Shown here piece after piece: positions 28,373 through 37,477 of a stretch of 64,000 nucleotides of DNA. The stretch is taken from contig JACKNC010000001.1 in NCBI GenBank assembly GCA_024235095.1, positions 496,001 to 560,000 on the forward strand. Reading direction: 5' to 3'. This DNA comes from Gammaproteobacteria bacterium (GTDB lineage Bacteria; Pseudomonadota; Gammaproteobacteria; Competibacterales; Competibacteraceae). The notes beneath the pieces were generated by a model, which did not search any database, was not told where the DNA came from, and saw only the letters and a program-made list of their open reading frames with translations. Each line of letters opens with the position of its first letter. Position 1 is the first letter of the stretch. The position numbers and the translations under genes were made by a program.

Positions 28373-29434
28373 GGCTCAATATGGATTCCAGGCTGTTGAA
28401 GATGGCTCGCCCTGCCAAGGGACAGGAGCTACACTGAAGAGGTTTTGAACCGCCGCGCTCCAGGTTTCCCGTCGATGATCAACCTTCAGAATCTACTGGA
28501 CGATGTCCGGTGTTACGAAACGGTCCGCCAACTGCGCTGGCCCGATGGGGTTCACTGCCCCCATTGTGGGGCGGCGAACGTGACGAAGCAGGGTCACGAC
28601 ACGACCCAACCGGCGCGACAGAAATATCGGTGTGCCGGGTGCCATCGCTCTTTTGACGATCTAACCGGGACGGTGTTGGCCGGCCACCACCCGCCGTTAC
28701 GAATTTGGATATTATGTTTATATTTTATGGGTTTGAACTTGTCTAATGCCCAGATTGCCCAAGAGTTGGCGTTGAATCCGGAGACGTGCAGCGGATGACC
28801 GAGCAACTGCGCCAAGGTATCGTCGCCCGCCAACCCGAACCCACCTTGGCGGGGGAAGTGGAATGCGACGAGGTCTATATGGTGGCCGGGCATAAAGGGC
28901 ATCCGGACGCGGTGAAAAAAAAGGCCGCCGCGGGCGGCGTCGCCGGCTGAAGGGGGCACGGGGTCGAGGCACCCTGGAGCAGGAAAAGCCGCCGATTCTC
29001 GGCATGATTGAGCGCGGCGGCGCGGTGGTCGTCCGGATGCTGGATAATGTCCAGCAAGCGACCATCCAACCGCTCCTTCAGACTTTCATCGCCCCGGGAA
29101 CCCGGGTGTATACCGATGAATATGCAATCTATAACCCATTGAAGGATTGGGGCTTTGATCATCATACGGTGTGTCACAGCCGGGGTGAATACGCCCGCGA
29201 CGACGATGGCGATGGCTTCCATGAGATTCATGTTAATACCGCTGAGGGTTTCTGGTCCCTGTTGCGTTCCTGGTTGCGACCCCATCGAGGAATTTCGCAA
29301 GAAAAGCTGCCGCTCTACCTGGGCTTCTTTCAGTTCGTGCATAACGTCCGCATTCGGGGCAAAGGCTTGCTCAGACCTCTCTTGGAACTGCTGGTCGCCT
29401 AACAACGCCAACTGACTGGAATCCATATTGAGCC
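28373..29434 (+). mobile_element. IS1595-family element, copy 1
   Basis: 1,062 bp with 19-bp inverted repeats GGCTCAATATGGATTCCAG and CTGGAATCCATATTGAGCC. It is flanked by the 8-bp duplication TTAAATAT (28365-28372 and 29435-29442), the size expected for IS1595. It is one base shorter than copy 2 (35252-36314), which is inverted relative to it. Confidence 0.93.
28475..29402 (+). pseudogene. IS1595 transposase with a one-base deletion
   Basis: The ATG at 28475 starts MINLQNLLDD. A zinc ribbon follows (CPHCG ... CAGCH) and then the first DDE part (GEVECDEVYMVAGHKGH). Near 28783 this copy reads CCGGAGACG where copy 2 has CCGGACGACG, so the frame breaks after LNPE. A natural A8 slip site (28915-28922) separates the second frame, which holds VYTDEYAIYNPL and HVNTAEGFWSLL. 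Because of the extra shift this copy is probably dead unless it uses the transposase of copy 2. Confidence 0.88.
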
Positions 29435-29625
29435 TTAAATATATTATTTTTCAAATTTTTTCTTCTTGAGGATTTGTTCTCTCCATTTTTTGCCTATTCG
29501 ACTATGAAACTCCTCCCTCTCAGAGACTAATGGAATGGTCCGCCCCGCTCCTCCAACGAGCCCAAAGCGGGCAAGATAGTGAATGCTGACTCACATCATA
29601 TTAACCGAGATAACGGAGCGGACCC

Positions 29626-30684
29626 ATGAAAGAGTATACCAATGAGCGCGTCATTAAGGTTGTCGGCATTGATCTGGCCAAGCGGAGTTTTCACGTTTAC
29701 GGCGTGGACGAGAACGGTCAACGGGTGATCCGCAGGACCTTCAACCGGGTACGTCTGAGTGAATTCATGGCGAATCTGCCCGCCTGTACGGTGGCCATGG
29801 AAGCCTGTGGCAGTGCGCACTATTGGGCGCGGCAGTTCCGGGAGGACGGCCATGAGGTACGGTTGATCGCGCCCCAGTTCGTGAAGCCCTTTGTGAAATC
29901 CAATAAAAACGACGCCGTCGATGCCGAGGCGATTTGCGAAGCGGCCCAGCGGCCCAGGATGCGGTTGGTGGCGATCAAGAGCGTGGAACAGCAAGATATC
30001 CAGGCGATTCACCGGATGCGCAGTTTGGGGGTGGAACGCCGCACCGCCCAGGTCAATCAGATTCGCGGTTTTTTGTTGGAATACGGCATTGAAATCCCGC
30101 AGGGGCGTGTGGCGGTGAACCAGCGCCTGCCGGAGATTCTTGAGGATCCAGAGAACGGCCTCAGCGAGCGCTTCCGGGCTGAGCTACGCGAGTTGGCTGA
30201 CGAACTCCGTCACTTGGATGAACGGGTTGCTCATTATGACGCCCAGATTGAGACCCTGGCGGAAAGCCATCCGCAGGCGCAAGCGTTGATGACGATCCCC
30301 GGTCTGGGCGCCAAGGGCGCGACCGCGTTGGTAGCGGCCGTCGGCGAGGATCCCCGACTCTTTAAGAACGGGCGGGGTTTGGCGGCTTGGCTGGGCCTGG
30401 TGCCGCGCCAGCACTCCACCGGTGGACGGGACCGCTTACTGGGTATCAGTAAACGGGGGGATGTCTACCTGCGGCAGTTGCTGATTCATGGCGCCCGCGC
30501 CGTGTTGCGCTGGGTCGAGCGCAAGGACGATCCGACGAGCCGCTGGGCCCGGGGACTGAAAGGCCGTCGCCATGCCAACGTGGCGGCCGTCGCGTTGGCC
30601 AACAAGATCGCCCGGATCGCCTATGCGGTGATGACGACCGGCCAGCCCTATGATGCGGCCAAAGGCGCTCTGGCTCCGGTTTGA
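29626..30684 (+). CDS. IS110-family transposase (DEDD recombinase)
   Basis: 352 aa. The RuvC-like N-terminus has VVGIDLAKRSFHVYG (first Asp), VAMEACGSAHYWAR (Glu) and KNDAVDAEAICEA (Asp pair). The C-terminal transposase_20 domain has MTIPGLGAKGATALVAAVGEDPRLF, AAWLGLVPRQHSTGGRDRLLGISKRGD (catalytic Ser region) and RRHANVAAVALANKIARIAY. Length is standard and no frameshift is seen, so it is probably active. In this family a bridge RNA made by the element guides target choice. Confidence 0.94.
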   Translation: MKEYTNERVIKVVGIDLAKRSFHVYGVDENGQRVIRRTFNRVRLSEFMANLPACTVAMEACGSAHYWARQFREDGHEVRLIAPQFVKPFVKSNKNDAVDAEAICEAAQRPRMRLVAIKSVEQQDIQAIHRMRSLGVERRTAQVNQIRGFLLEYGIEIPQGRVAVNQRLPEILEDPENGLSERFRAELRELADELRHLDERVAHYDAQIETLAESHPQAQALMTIPGLGAKGATALVAAVGEDPRLFKNGRGLAAWLGLVPRQHSTGGRDRLLGISKRGDVYLRQLLIHGARAVLRWVERKDDPTSRWARGLKGRRHANVAAVALANKIARIAYAVMTTGQPYDAAKGALAPV

Positions 30685-30967
30685 GTCTTTCTACGCTTCA
30701 TCCGCGACCCGGTCGCTACGACCACCCCAGTACCTCCCACCATAAGTTGCGAAGAGTGAATCTCACGGTGATGGCATGAAAGACCAGTTCTGCATTTCCG
30801 AAAACCTGATTCGTACAAAAGCCGGCTCTGCCGAGACTGCGAGACTGATAAGGACGGAGATGCGCGCGAATTCCATCAGGGCACGAGGGCAGGCGAGCGC
30901 CTCAACACGATGCCGGATATATGGCCGCAACTTTTCCTTCAGCCAAACGGCGATTTCCTCTTGCATC
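30685..30967 (+). ncRNA. Candidate bridge-RNA region of the IS110 element
   Basis: 283 bp between the transposase stop and the right inverted repeat, with no convincing gene. In IS1111-group elements the bridge RNA is encoded downstream of the transposase. Local palindromic stretches such as GCCGGCTCTGCCGAG and GAGACTGCGAGACTG are compatible with stem-loops. The assignment rests on position alone. Confidence 0.45.
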
Positions 30968-31141
30968 GCGGGGCGGACCATATATGTACTAAAAATAACA
31001 TATTTATTTTATTATTGTTTTTTTGATATAGGCTTGCCAACGATTATCCCTACATTATCAACGAACTGAGCGTTAATCAAATTGTCTAATAACTATAGAA
31101 GACCTCTTTAGAGACTCTAAATTTATAGAGGAGGTGCGGCA

Positions 31142-32197
31142 ATGAACGCGGAATGGATGTTTGATGCACGTAAAATACCGGATGAAGTGATGAATTACAT
31201 CCGGCGTATTGCGGTTCGCGCGGTCGAAGAGAAGCATTATGGTCCGGAGCTTGTTGCTGATTTTTTGGGTATCGACCGAACGAGTATTTATGATTGGCTT
31301 CGCAACTATCGTTATGAAGGAGAAGAAGCCCTGGATACCCGGAAAGCGCTCGGCGCCACGTGTGTGATGACTCCGGATATTGATCGATGGTTAAAAGAAA
31401 CGATACTCAATACGACGCCGGCGGATCATGGCTATGATACGGTTTTATGGACTTTAGAGATCATGGTTAATTTATTGAAAGAGTACTTTGGTTTATGGGT
31501 ATCGGATGCCACGGTTCGTCTGCATTTACATCAATTAGGACTGAGTTGTCAAAAACCTTGTTATCATGCCTTAAACCAGGATCAGGAGGAAGTTAAAAAG
31601 TTTATTAATGAAGAATTTAAAGAGATTCAGAAGCGGGCTCAAGAACTTGGAGCGGATATTGCGTTTCAGGATGAGTCATGGGTTCAAGGCCATACGCGTT
31701 CTGGACGGACGTGGGGCTTAGTCGGTCATCCGCCTGAAATTAAAGTGAGTGATGACCGGGGTGGGTTTCACATTTTATCGATGGTTACGGCGACGGGCGA
31801 GTTAATATTTGAAGTGACCACTCAAAAATGAGTGAGTGGGGTTTTCATTGCCTTTTTAGAGAAGGCATTAGAGGGTCGAGAGCGCCCATTAATTGTCATC
31901 ACGGACAATGCGTCTTATCATACCTCGAAAGAAGTCAAAGCCTTTCTTGAGACGCATCGAAAACAAATCCGCTTGTTCTTTCTTCCCCCCCACTCGCCAG
32001 AGTTAAATCCGGATGAACAGGTTTGGAATGAGATCAAAAATGATCATCTGGAAAAGGAGCCAATTAAAAACCGGGCTGATTTCAGAGCGCGCGTTTATTC
32101 TGCTTTGGAAAAGCTAAAAGAATTTCAGGAAAGGGTCAAATCATTTTTTAGGCTCCCTGATACTCAATACGCTAATCCTGAAAAAGCTCCAGCATGA
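31142..32197 (+). pseudogene. IS630-family transposase with in-frame stop
   Basis: An HTH part (VADFLGIDRTSIYDWLRNYRYEGEEAL) and DDE part (IAFQDESWVQGH, IVITDNASYHTSKEV, RLFFLPPHSPELNPDEQVWNEIKND) lie in one frame, but a TGA at 31829-31831 interrupts it between VTTQK and VSGVF. Everything else is intact, so a single base change would restore ~350 aa. It differs from the tandem IS630 pair and from the element at 32559. Base use is more AT-rich than the neighbouring chromosomal genes, suggesting a foreign source. Ends could not be fixed with confidence (roughly 31090-32215). Confidence 0.8.
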
Positions 32198-32287
32198 TTT
32201 TTGTGGGGATAACTATTAGCAAGACAATAGAATTACCCAAAAAAGCCCAAATTATTTTAGTTTCGAAATTTTTGTTCGAGGTGCGCG

Positions 32288-32556
32288 ATGTCTTGGCCGA
32301 AGGAAAAACCGTTTAATCGCTATCCCAGTGATCTCACCGATGCGGAATGGGAGAGGGTTCAACCCCTTTTGGAAGAACGCGAGCCAAATACGCGAGGACA
32401 TCCCCGAGAAGTGGATCTCCGCGAGATTTTAAATGCAATTTTTTACATCAATAAAACGGGTTGTCAGTGGCGATATCTTCCCAAAGATTTTCCGGCGTAT
32501 ACCACCGTCAGCACTTATTATCATCAATGGATCAATAACGGTGTTTTCGAGAAAAT
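32288..32556 (+). pseudogene. IS5-family transposase, N-terminal fragment
   Basis: The first ~90 residues of an IS5 (IS427-type) transposase: YPSDLTDAEWERVQPLL, then DLREILNAIFYINKTGCQWRYLPKDFPAYTTVSTYYHQW. The frame is cut at 32557 by the TA of the IS630 element, and the rest of the gene does not reappear on the other side. There an IS3 C-terminus begins, so an IS5/IS3 junction existed before IS630 arrived. Confidence 0.88.
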
Positions 32557-32558
32557 TA

Positions 32559-33508
32559 TAGTCAAACAGTTTTTAGATAGTTTGAAAAACCGCTGTTAGT
32601 GCATCAAAAAGAGTTTGACAATTTGGAAGAATTTTTTTCAACTTCCCCTTAAGAATAGCCCAGTAGTTTTCAATAGGATTTAAATCAGGTGAATAAGGAG
32701 GTAAGAATAACAACTGATGTCCATTTTCTTCAATAATGCTTCTTGTTTCTTCCGATTTATGAAAGCTTGCATTATCCATAACAATAATACAATTTTTTGG
32801 GAGTACGGGGATTAAGCACTTCTCAAGCCAAGTATTAAATATCTCCGTATCCGTATAAGATGCATAGGCCAGCGGAGCAATAATTTCATTATTGATGAGA
32901 CCACCAATCAAATTAAGTTTTTCAGTGGGTTTGCTTTTCCTCTCACCGATAATGATTTCGCCCCTTGGGCTCCAACCCCATTCATTTCTGATATTGTCAT
33001 GAAATCCAGATTCATCAACATAAACAACATCACGAGACCCATCTTCACGCGACGCATTTTGCTCTAATTGTTGAGTAAACTCCATTCTTTGCTGTTCATC
33101 TCTTCCGTCGTACAGAAATGTTTTTTTTATAAGTAATCTTTAGCGCCTTTAATCTTGATTGAACAGATGAAGGTTTAACAGAAAAATGTTCCGCGATTTT
33201 CTTTATAGTCACAGAAGGATTGTTTCTAATGTAATCAATTAAATCAGAGTCACGAAACTTTCTTGCACGAAATTTCGTTCTTTTCTTTGGTTTAACATCA
33301 CCTGTTTGCAAATACTGACGAATCCAACGATTCAGGGTGTCCATCCCGATTTTGAATAAGGTAATTATGTCAATTTTCGACGTACCATTCAAATAATTCT
33401 GTATCACTCTTGTTCTTAAATCTTCACTATATGGCTTGGACATTGAGATACTCCTTAGTTTGTCTAGTTTCTCTATTATATAATAACTAACAAAAAACTG
33501 TTTGACTA
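32559..33508 (-). mobile_element. IS630-family element, parent of the 91-bp MITE
   Basis: 950 bp with ends TAGTCAAACAGTTTTTAGAT (left) and AAAAAACTGTTTGACTA (right), flanked by TA (32557-32558 and 33509-33510). The ends match the MITE at 8421-8511 over about 25 bp on the left. It sits between an IS5 fragment and an IS3 fragment. Confidence 0.92.
32573..33443 (-). CDS. IS630 transposase, two frames
   Basis: Frame one starts at ATG 33443 (MSKPYSEDLRTRVIQNYL) with AAGGAG just upstream, and carries an HTH and arm domain (NPSVTIKKIAEHFSVKPSSVQSRLKAL) to 33096. Frame two (33085-32573) carries the DDE residues: VVYVDESGFHDNIRN, CIIVMDNASFHKSEETRSI and LFLPPYSPDLNPIENYWAILKG. The A-rich run at the junction (AAAAAAC in the transcript near 33120) suits a programmed -1 shift, typical of Tc1-like IS630 elements. 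It may be the source of transposase for the DUF3011 MITE. Confidence 0.88.
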
Positions 33509-33511
33509 TAT

Positions 33512-33634
33512 AACCACAAACGTTTCCATCAATCATTGGACTACCGGACACCCGCTCAGGTGTATCTGGGATCGTTGCAGGACAATGGTGACAGGATACG
33601 TGTTTATCAACCCGCCTCTCTCTTAATTTCATAG
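33512..33634 (+). pseudogene. IS3-family orfB, C-terminal fragment (plus strand)
   Basis: Reads NHKRFHQSLDYRTPAQVYLG, the usual end of IS3 orfB, then a TAG stop at 33632-33634. The likely right end of this element follows (TGGTCTTGACAAGGGGGAGT..., to about 33664). Its left part is gone, replaced by IS5 and IS630 sequence. It abuts a minus-strand IS3 piece head-on at ~33665. Confidence 0.75.
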
Positions 33635-33664
33635 AATTTTGGTCTTGACAAGGGGGAGTATCTT

Positions 33665-33758
33665 AGATTTCACACTGCCGTGACTCCAGAATCCGATCAA
33701 CGGCCTCGATGCAAAAGTCCGCATCCAGGGTGGTGCTGATCGCCCAACCCAACACATA
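33665..33758 (-). pseudogene. IS3-family orfB, middle fragment
   Basis: Continues the gene at 36405-36826 as YVLGWAISTTLDADFCIEAV and ends ILESRQCE before sequence of another IS3 end begins. The C-terminal ~130 residues with the last Glu are missing. Confidence 0.75.
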
Positions 33759-33950
33759 GCGGCTGTACAGCAATTCCCGTTCTCTCTGTTTAGACCTTTT
33801 TCGAATAGATCAATTCTAGTGATTATAGAATACAAGAAAAGAAAGAAAAAATATCCCCTAAGCGTTCAAAGACGCTTAATAGCTTATATATTAAAGAGAC
33901 CCTGATAACCAGACTAAGAAAATAGAACATGCCCACAGTCTAACCAGACG

Positions 33951-35258
33951 CTAAGAGGTATTCGGCTGTAGGAATCCACCATAATGTCCATAGATAATCG
34001 CACGCCAGAGTGATTCCCAAGTATCAATAAAGAATTCGGTAAAAAGTCCTTTTATTTTGATCCATAACGCGGTGCGTGAATGAAAACGCTGGCGAGCAGC
34101 CTGGAAAAAGGCACAGCCATATTCCTGGACTTGATCAATAAGAAAAGCCAGCATCATCAACATCGCAAAAACGGTCGCTAAATACTGTTCCCCATGTCCA
34201 TCGTTGTGTTCAAATTCGTAGTCTTGATTTTTCAGGGTATTGAAGACTTGATTTTCAATGTGCCAGCGGCTGCGCCCTCCTTTCATCACAAGATGGACAT
34301 TTTTTGCCGTGAGTGTGATGTCCGTCACCCATGAAAAGTTGAATTCCTGACCGTCGCGAATTTCCCAATAATCGAGAAAATTGACCATTAAATCGGGATG
34401 TGATTTGTTCAAAGGAATGCCATTGATCCACCGATAGCCTCGGAGAATTTTGTCGTCTCCTAAGACCTCAAATTCTTCATATTGACCCGTGTAAATACGA
34501 TGTTTAACCTCAGCAAAGAGAGCGTCCTGACCTCCCAGTTTTACCGAAATAATATAACCAATATTTAGTTCTTTCAGTAACTTGATGTGCGGACCGTTCG
34601 CGAATAGACTATCTTCCACCACGCGCAAAGGCCAATGAGGAAAGGTTTCACGAAGCGCTTTTAATAGGCGTTTGCCCGCATTCGCTTCACAATCGTTTTT
34701 GGTTTCACCATCTTGATGTGTAATGGCTTCGGGAAAAAAAGGGATGACTTGTTTCTGGTTAGGATGAACGATCACCGCGCCTAATAATTGATGATAATAA
34801 CTCACTTCACCCTTGCGATGCTGACGGGTACAGCAGTGCGGGCAATGAACATTTGATGAAGCGAATTCCCCGGTACCATCAATACTGATTAAAAAATGTC
34901 CTAAATAACGAAAATTTTCCAAAAGACCTTGATCATAAAGTCCTTGGTTAATTTGAATAAAGGGGGCGCGAAGTTCGAGGGGATCCACGCGATCCAGCAC
35001 CGACCGCATCTGGGTATCGCAGGGCGCTTGTTCAACGCCATATAATGATTTTAAATTTGCGCGAATTCGTGCTTCATTGCGGTGTTCATCAAATTTTAAC
35101 AAGGAAGGATATTTTAAGCTGAAGACCGCTAAACCCGACATTAAGACATCGGTTAATGAATATTGTTGGCCATAACGACGGGGGTCAGGGATGTTTTCAA
35201 AGGCCCGCCGCGCCTGATTCAGGAGCGCTGGCGCTGACACCGTTTGATTTAGGCTCAA
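33951..35258 (-). CDS. IS4-like DDE transposase, 5' end altered by IS1595
   Basis: 435 aa. Conserved blocks: FENIPDPRRYGQQYSLTDVLM at the start, FLISIDGTGEFASS (first Asp), LRVVEDSLFANGPHIKLL (second Asp) and RSRWHIENQVFNTLKNQDYE (Glu with an R-x3-E pattern as in IS4). A CPHC ... HR stretch (HCPHCCTRQHRKGEV) may bind zinc. The only start now available is a TTG contributed by the inverted repeat of IS1595 (35256-35258), so its own promoter and start have been lost. The exact IS family is uncertain. Confidence 0.75.
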   Translation of the reverse strand: MSLNQTVSAPALLNQARRAFENIPDPRRYGQQYSLTDVLMSGLAVFSLKYPSLLKFDEHRNEARIRANLKSLYGVEQAPCDTQMRSVLDRVDPLELRAPFIQINQGLYDQGLLENFRYLGHFLISIDGTGEFASSNVHCPHCCTRQHRKGEVSYYHQLLGAVIVHPNQKQVIPFFPEAITHQDGETKNDCEANAGKRLLKALRETFPHWPLRVVEDSLFANGPHIKLLKELNIGYIISVKLGGQDALFAEVKHRIYTGQYEEFEVLGDDKILRGYRWINGIPLNKSHPDLMVNFLDYWEIRDGQEFNFSWVTDITLTAKNVHLVMKGGRSRWHIENQVFNTLKNQDYEFEHNDGHGEQYLATVFAMLMMLAFLIDQVQEYGCAFFQAARQRFHSRTALWIKIKGLFTEFFIDTWESLWRAIIYGHYGGFLQPNTS

Positions 35259-36314
35259 TATGGATTCCAGTCAGTTGGCGTTGTTAGGCGACCAGCAGTT
35301 CCAAGAGAGGTCTGAGCAAGCCTTTGCCCCGAATGCGGACGTTATGCACGAACTGAAAGAAGCCCAGGTAGAGCGGCAGCTTTTCTTGCGAAATTCCTCG
35401 ATGGGGTCGCAACCAGGAACGCAACAGGGACCAGAAACCCTCAGCAGTATTGACATGAATCTCATGGAAGCCATCGCCATCGTCGTCGCGGGCGTATTCA
35501 CCCCGGCTGTGACACACCGTATGATGATCAAAGCCCCAATCCTTCAATGGGTTATAGATTGCATATTCATCGGTATACACCCGGGTTCCCGGGGCGATGA
35601 AAGTCTGAAGGAGCGGTTGGATGGTCGCTTGCTGGACATTATCCAGCATCCGGACGACCACCGCGCCGCCGCGCTCAATCATGCCGAGAATCGGCGGCTT
35701 TTCCTGCTCCAGGGTGCCTCGACCCCGTGCCCCCTTCAGCCGGCGACGCCGCCCGCGGCGGCCTTTTTTTTCACCGCGTCCGGATGCCCTTTATGCCCGG
35801 CCACCATATAGACCTCGTCGCATTCCACTTCCCCCGCCAAGGTGGGTTCGGGTTGGCGGGCGACGATACCTTGGCGCAGTTGCTCGGTCATCCGCTGCAC
35901 GTCGTCCGGATTCAACGCCAACTCTTGGGCAATCTGGGCATTAGATAAGTTCAAACCCATAAAATATAAACATAATATCCAAATTCGTAACGGCGGGTGG
36001 TGGCCGGCCAACACCGTCCCGGTTAGATCGTCAAAAGAGCGATGGCACCCGGCACACCGATATTTCTGTCGCGCCGGTTGGGTCGTGTCGTGACCCTGCT
36101 TCGTCACGTTCGCCGCCCCACAATGGGGGCAGTGAACCCCATCGGGCCAGCGCAGTTGGCGGACCGTTTCGTAACACCGGACATCGTCCAGTAGATTCTG
36201 AAGGTTGATCATCGACGGGAAACCTGGAGCGCGGCGGTTCAAAACCTCTTCAGTGTAGCTCCTGTCCCTTGGCAGGGCGAGCCATCTTCAACAGCCTGGA
36301 ATCCATATTGAGCC
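35252..36314 (-). mobile_element. IS1595-family element, copy 2
   Basis: 1,063 bp, inverted relative to copy 1 and nearly identical, with the same 19-bp ends. No 8-bp duplication is found here (TTGATTTA against AAAAACAA), so this copy may have been involved in a rearrangement or an adjacent deletion. Confidence 0.92.
35284..36212 (-). CDS. IS1595 transposase, two frames (copy 2)
   Basis: Starts at ATG 36212 (MINLQNLLDD). The zinc ribbon and first catalytic part are uninterrupted to AAAGGVAG at 35736, unlike copy 1, and include LNPDDVQRMTEQLRQGI. An A8 run allows the shift into the second frame (to 35284), which holds VYTDEYAIYNPLKDWGFDHHTVCHSRGEYA and NTAEGFWSLLRSWLRPHRGI. This is the copy likely to make working transposase. 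Confidence 0.88.
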
Positions 36315-36404
36315 AAAAACAAAAATTGAGGCGAAAAATCACTTTTCATAATACACTGATTATATAGAAATTTTCAAGAGACCGGGAATTGCTGGCGGCT
36401 GTAC

Positions 36405-36826
36405 CAATCCATGACCGCCATCAGGTAAACAAAGCCGGAGGCCAGTCGGACATAGGTAATATCCGTACTCCATACTTGGTCACAGCGCTCAATGGACAGG
36501 CCCCGCAACCGGTAGGGATAGATGGGATTCTCCACGTTCGGTTGACTGGTATTGGGTTTCTGGTACACCGCGTCCAGTCCCATGATGCGCAACAACCGTC
36601 GAACCCGCTTGACGTTGACGAGATGTCCGAGACTGCGCAAGTAAGCAACCATGCGCAGAACACCGTAGTAGGGCGTTCGCGTATACTGCTCATCCAGGAG
36701 GCGCATCAGGTTCAGGTTTTCCGCGCGCTCACCGACGGGCTGATAGTACAAGCTGGAACGATTCAGGCCCAGTAGTTCGCATTGTTTCCGGAGACTGAAG
36801 GTGGAGTTGTGGGGTTCAATCAGCAT
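36405..36826 (-). pseudogene. IS3-family orfB, N-terminal part
   Basis: HTH_21 and start of the integrase core: LRKQCELLGLNRSSLYYQP, YGVLRMVAYLRSLGHLVNVKRVRRLLRIMGL, then DQVWSTDITYVRLASGFVYLMAVMDWYSR, which holds the first two catalytic residues. The frame is broken after WYSR by the IS4-like element. The continuation lies at 33665-33758. Confidence 0.88.
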
Positions 36827-36837
36827 CTTCCTGACCT

Positions 36838-37128
36838 CTAATGCAGGGCTGAGGACTTTTTTTTCAGCCAGTCCCGCTCGGCAATCAGTTGTCCAATCTG
36901 CCGGTGCAATTCATCGATTTGCCCCTGTTGCGTCTCCTGTACCCGCGCTGGTTTACCCGAGAACGCTTCTGGAATCGCCGCCAGGGCCTGTTTCTTCCAG
37001 GCGTTGATCTGAGTGGCGTGAATACCATACTCTGCCGTCAGCTGATTGCTGGTTTTCTGTTGACGAATCGCCTCCAAGGCCCCTTTGGTCTTGAACTCAA
37101 CCGTATGCCTTTTGCGCACTCCTGCCAT
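36838..37128 (-). CDS. IS3-family orfA (HTH protein)
   Basis: 96 aa, HTH_8-type: VEFKTKGALEAIRQQKTSNQLTAEYGIHATQINAWKKQAL, then a leucine-zipper-like tail (ELHRQIGQLIAERDWLKKKS). An A8G run near its end (T at 36857-36864) is the usual -1 frameshift site joining orfA to orfB. With orfB broken, only orfA protein can be made. Confidence 0.85.
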   Translation of the reverse strand: MAGVRKRHTVEFKTKGALEAIRQQKTSNQLTAEYGIHATQINAWKKQALAAIPEAFSGKPARVQETQQGQIDELHRQIGQLIAERDWLKKKSSALH

Positions 37129-37193
37129 ATTTCACCTTGCCTTTCGCTGTTGCCTTCTCTCTTAGAGCCTGGTCTAAAATATGGGGAGCATCA

Positions 37194-37477
37194 TAAAGAT
37201 GCGGAGTGAATGTTTGATTTTTTGATTTTCCAATATTAGACCTGCACTCGTCGATTTTTGTGCAAGCGCCCTCCCAGCGCGAAATATCCTGGTAAAAAAA
37301 AGCCCATTTAGGGCGGGCGGGTGAATTGATCGAATGGGTTATCGCTACTGCAAGGTTATTTAACGTGCCGACAGCTACGGCTATTCGTATCCTGGCGCAC
37401 CCGAAAAACCAGCCGCATGCAGTTCGACCCGCTATCCCTTCCTGCTCTGAAGTGCGGGGTTTCTCGCGGAGAATCTG
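37194..37477. other. Intergenic region between the IS island and polA
   Basis: 284 bp. No gene. It holds a minus-strand terminator-like hairpin (37294-37314). The polA promoter should lie here, but no clear -35/-10 pair was recognised. Confidence 0.4.
37294..37314 (-). terminator. Rho-independent terminator-like hairpin
   Basis: On the minus strand: GCCC, loop TAAATG-type, GGGC, then eight T. No minus-strand gene ends here now, so it may belong to a gene lost when the IS elements arrived. Confidence 0.55.

Larger units (their letters stand above)
29535..30981 (+). mobile_element. IS110-family element (IS1111-like)
   Basis: A 14-bp inverted repeat ATGGTCCGCCCCGC (29535-29548; inverse at 30968-30981) brackets a DEDD transposase gene and a ~285-bp 3' noncoding part. 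Subterminal inverted repeats and a long 3' noncoding end are features of the IS1111 group. The true ends may lie a few bases outside these repeats; no target duplication is expected. Confidence 0.75.
33768..36394 (-). mobile_element. IS4-like element nested in IS3, itself split by IS1595
   Basis: The ends CAGCAATTCCCG (left) and CGGGAATTGCTG (right) are inverted repeats, flanked by the 9-10-bp duplication GCGGCTGTA(C) (33759-33768 and 36395-36404). Removing it joins the IS3 orfB codons for DWYSR and YVLGW in frame. Without the IS1595 copy inside (35252-36314) it is about 1,560 bp. Confidence 0.8.
33665..37193 (-). mobile_element. IS3-family element, interrupted and 3'-truncated
   Basis: A minus-strand IS3: left end about 37193 (inward TGATGCTCCCCATATTTTAG), orfA, then orfB broken by the IS4-like element at 33768-36394. 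orfB resumes at 33758 (YVLGWAISTTLDADFCIEAV) and is cut again at ~33665. The left end resembles the right end of the plus-strand IS3 fragment, so both are probably the same IS type. Confidence 0.75.

Noticed and set aside
30763..30981. Minus-strand frame of 72 codons after the IS110 transposase
   Set aside because: It lies in the noncoding 3' end of the IS and ends at the inverted repeat; the region is better explained as the bridge-RNA part.
28373..36314. IS1595-bounded composite transposon carrying cargo
   Set aside because: The inverted copies enclose only other IS elements, and copy 2 lacks target duplications, so a unit transposition event is not supported.
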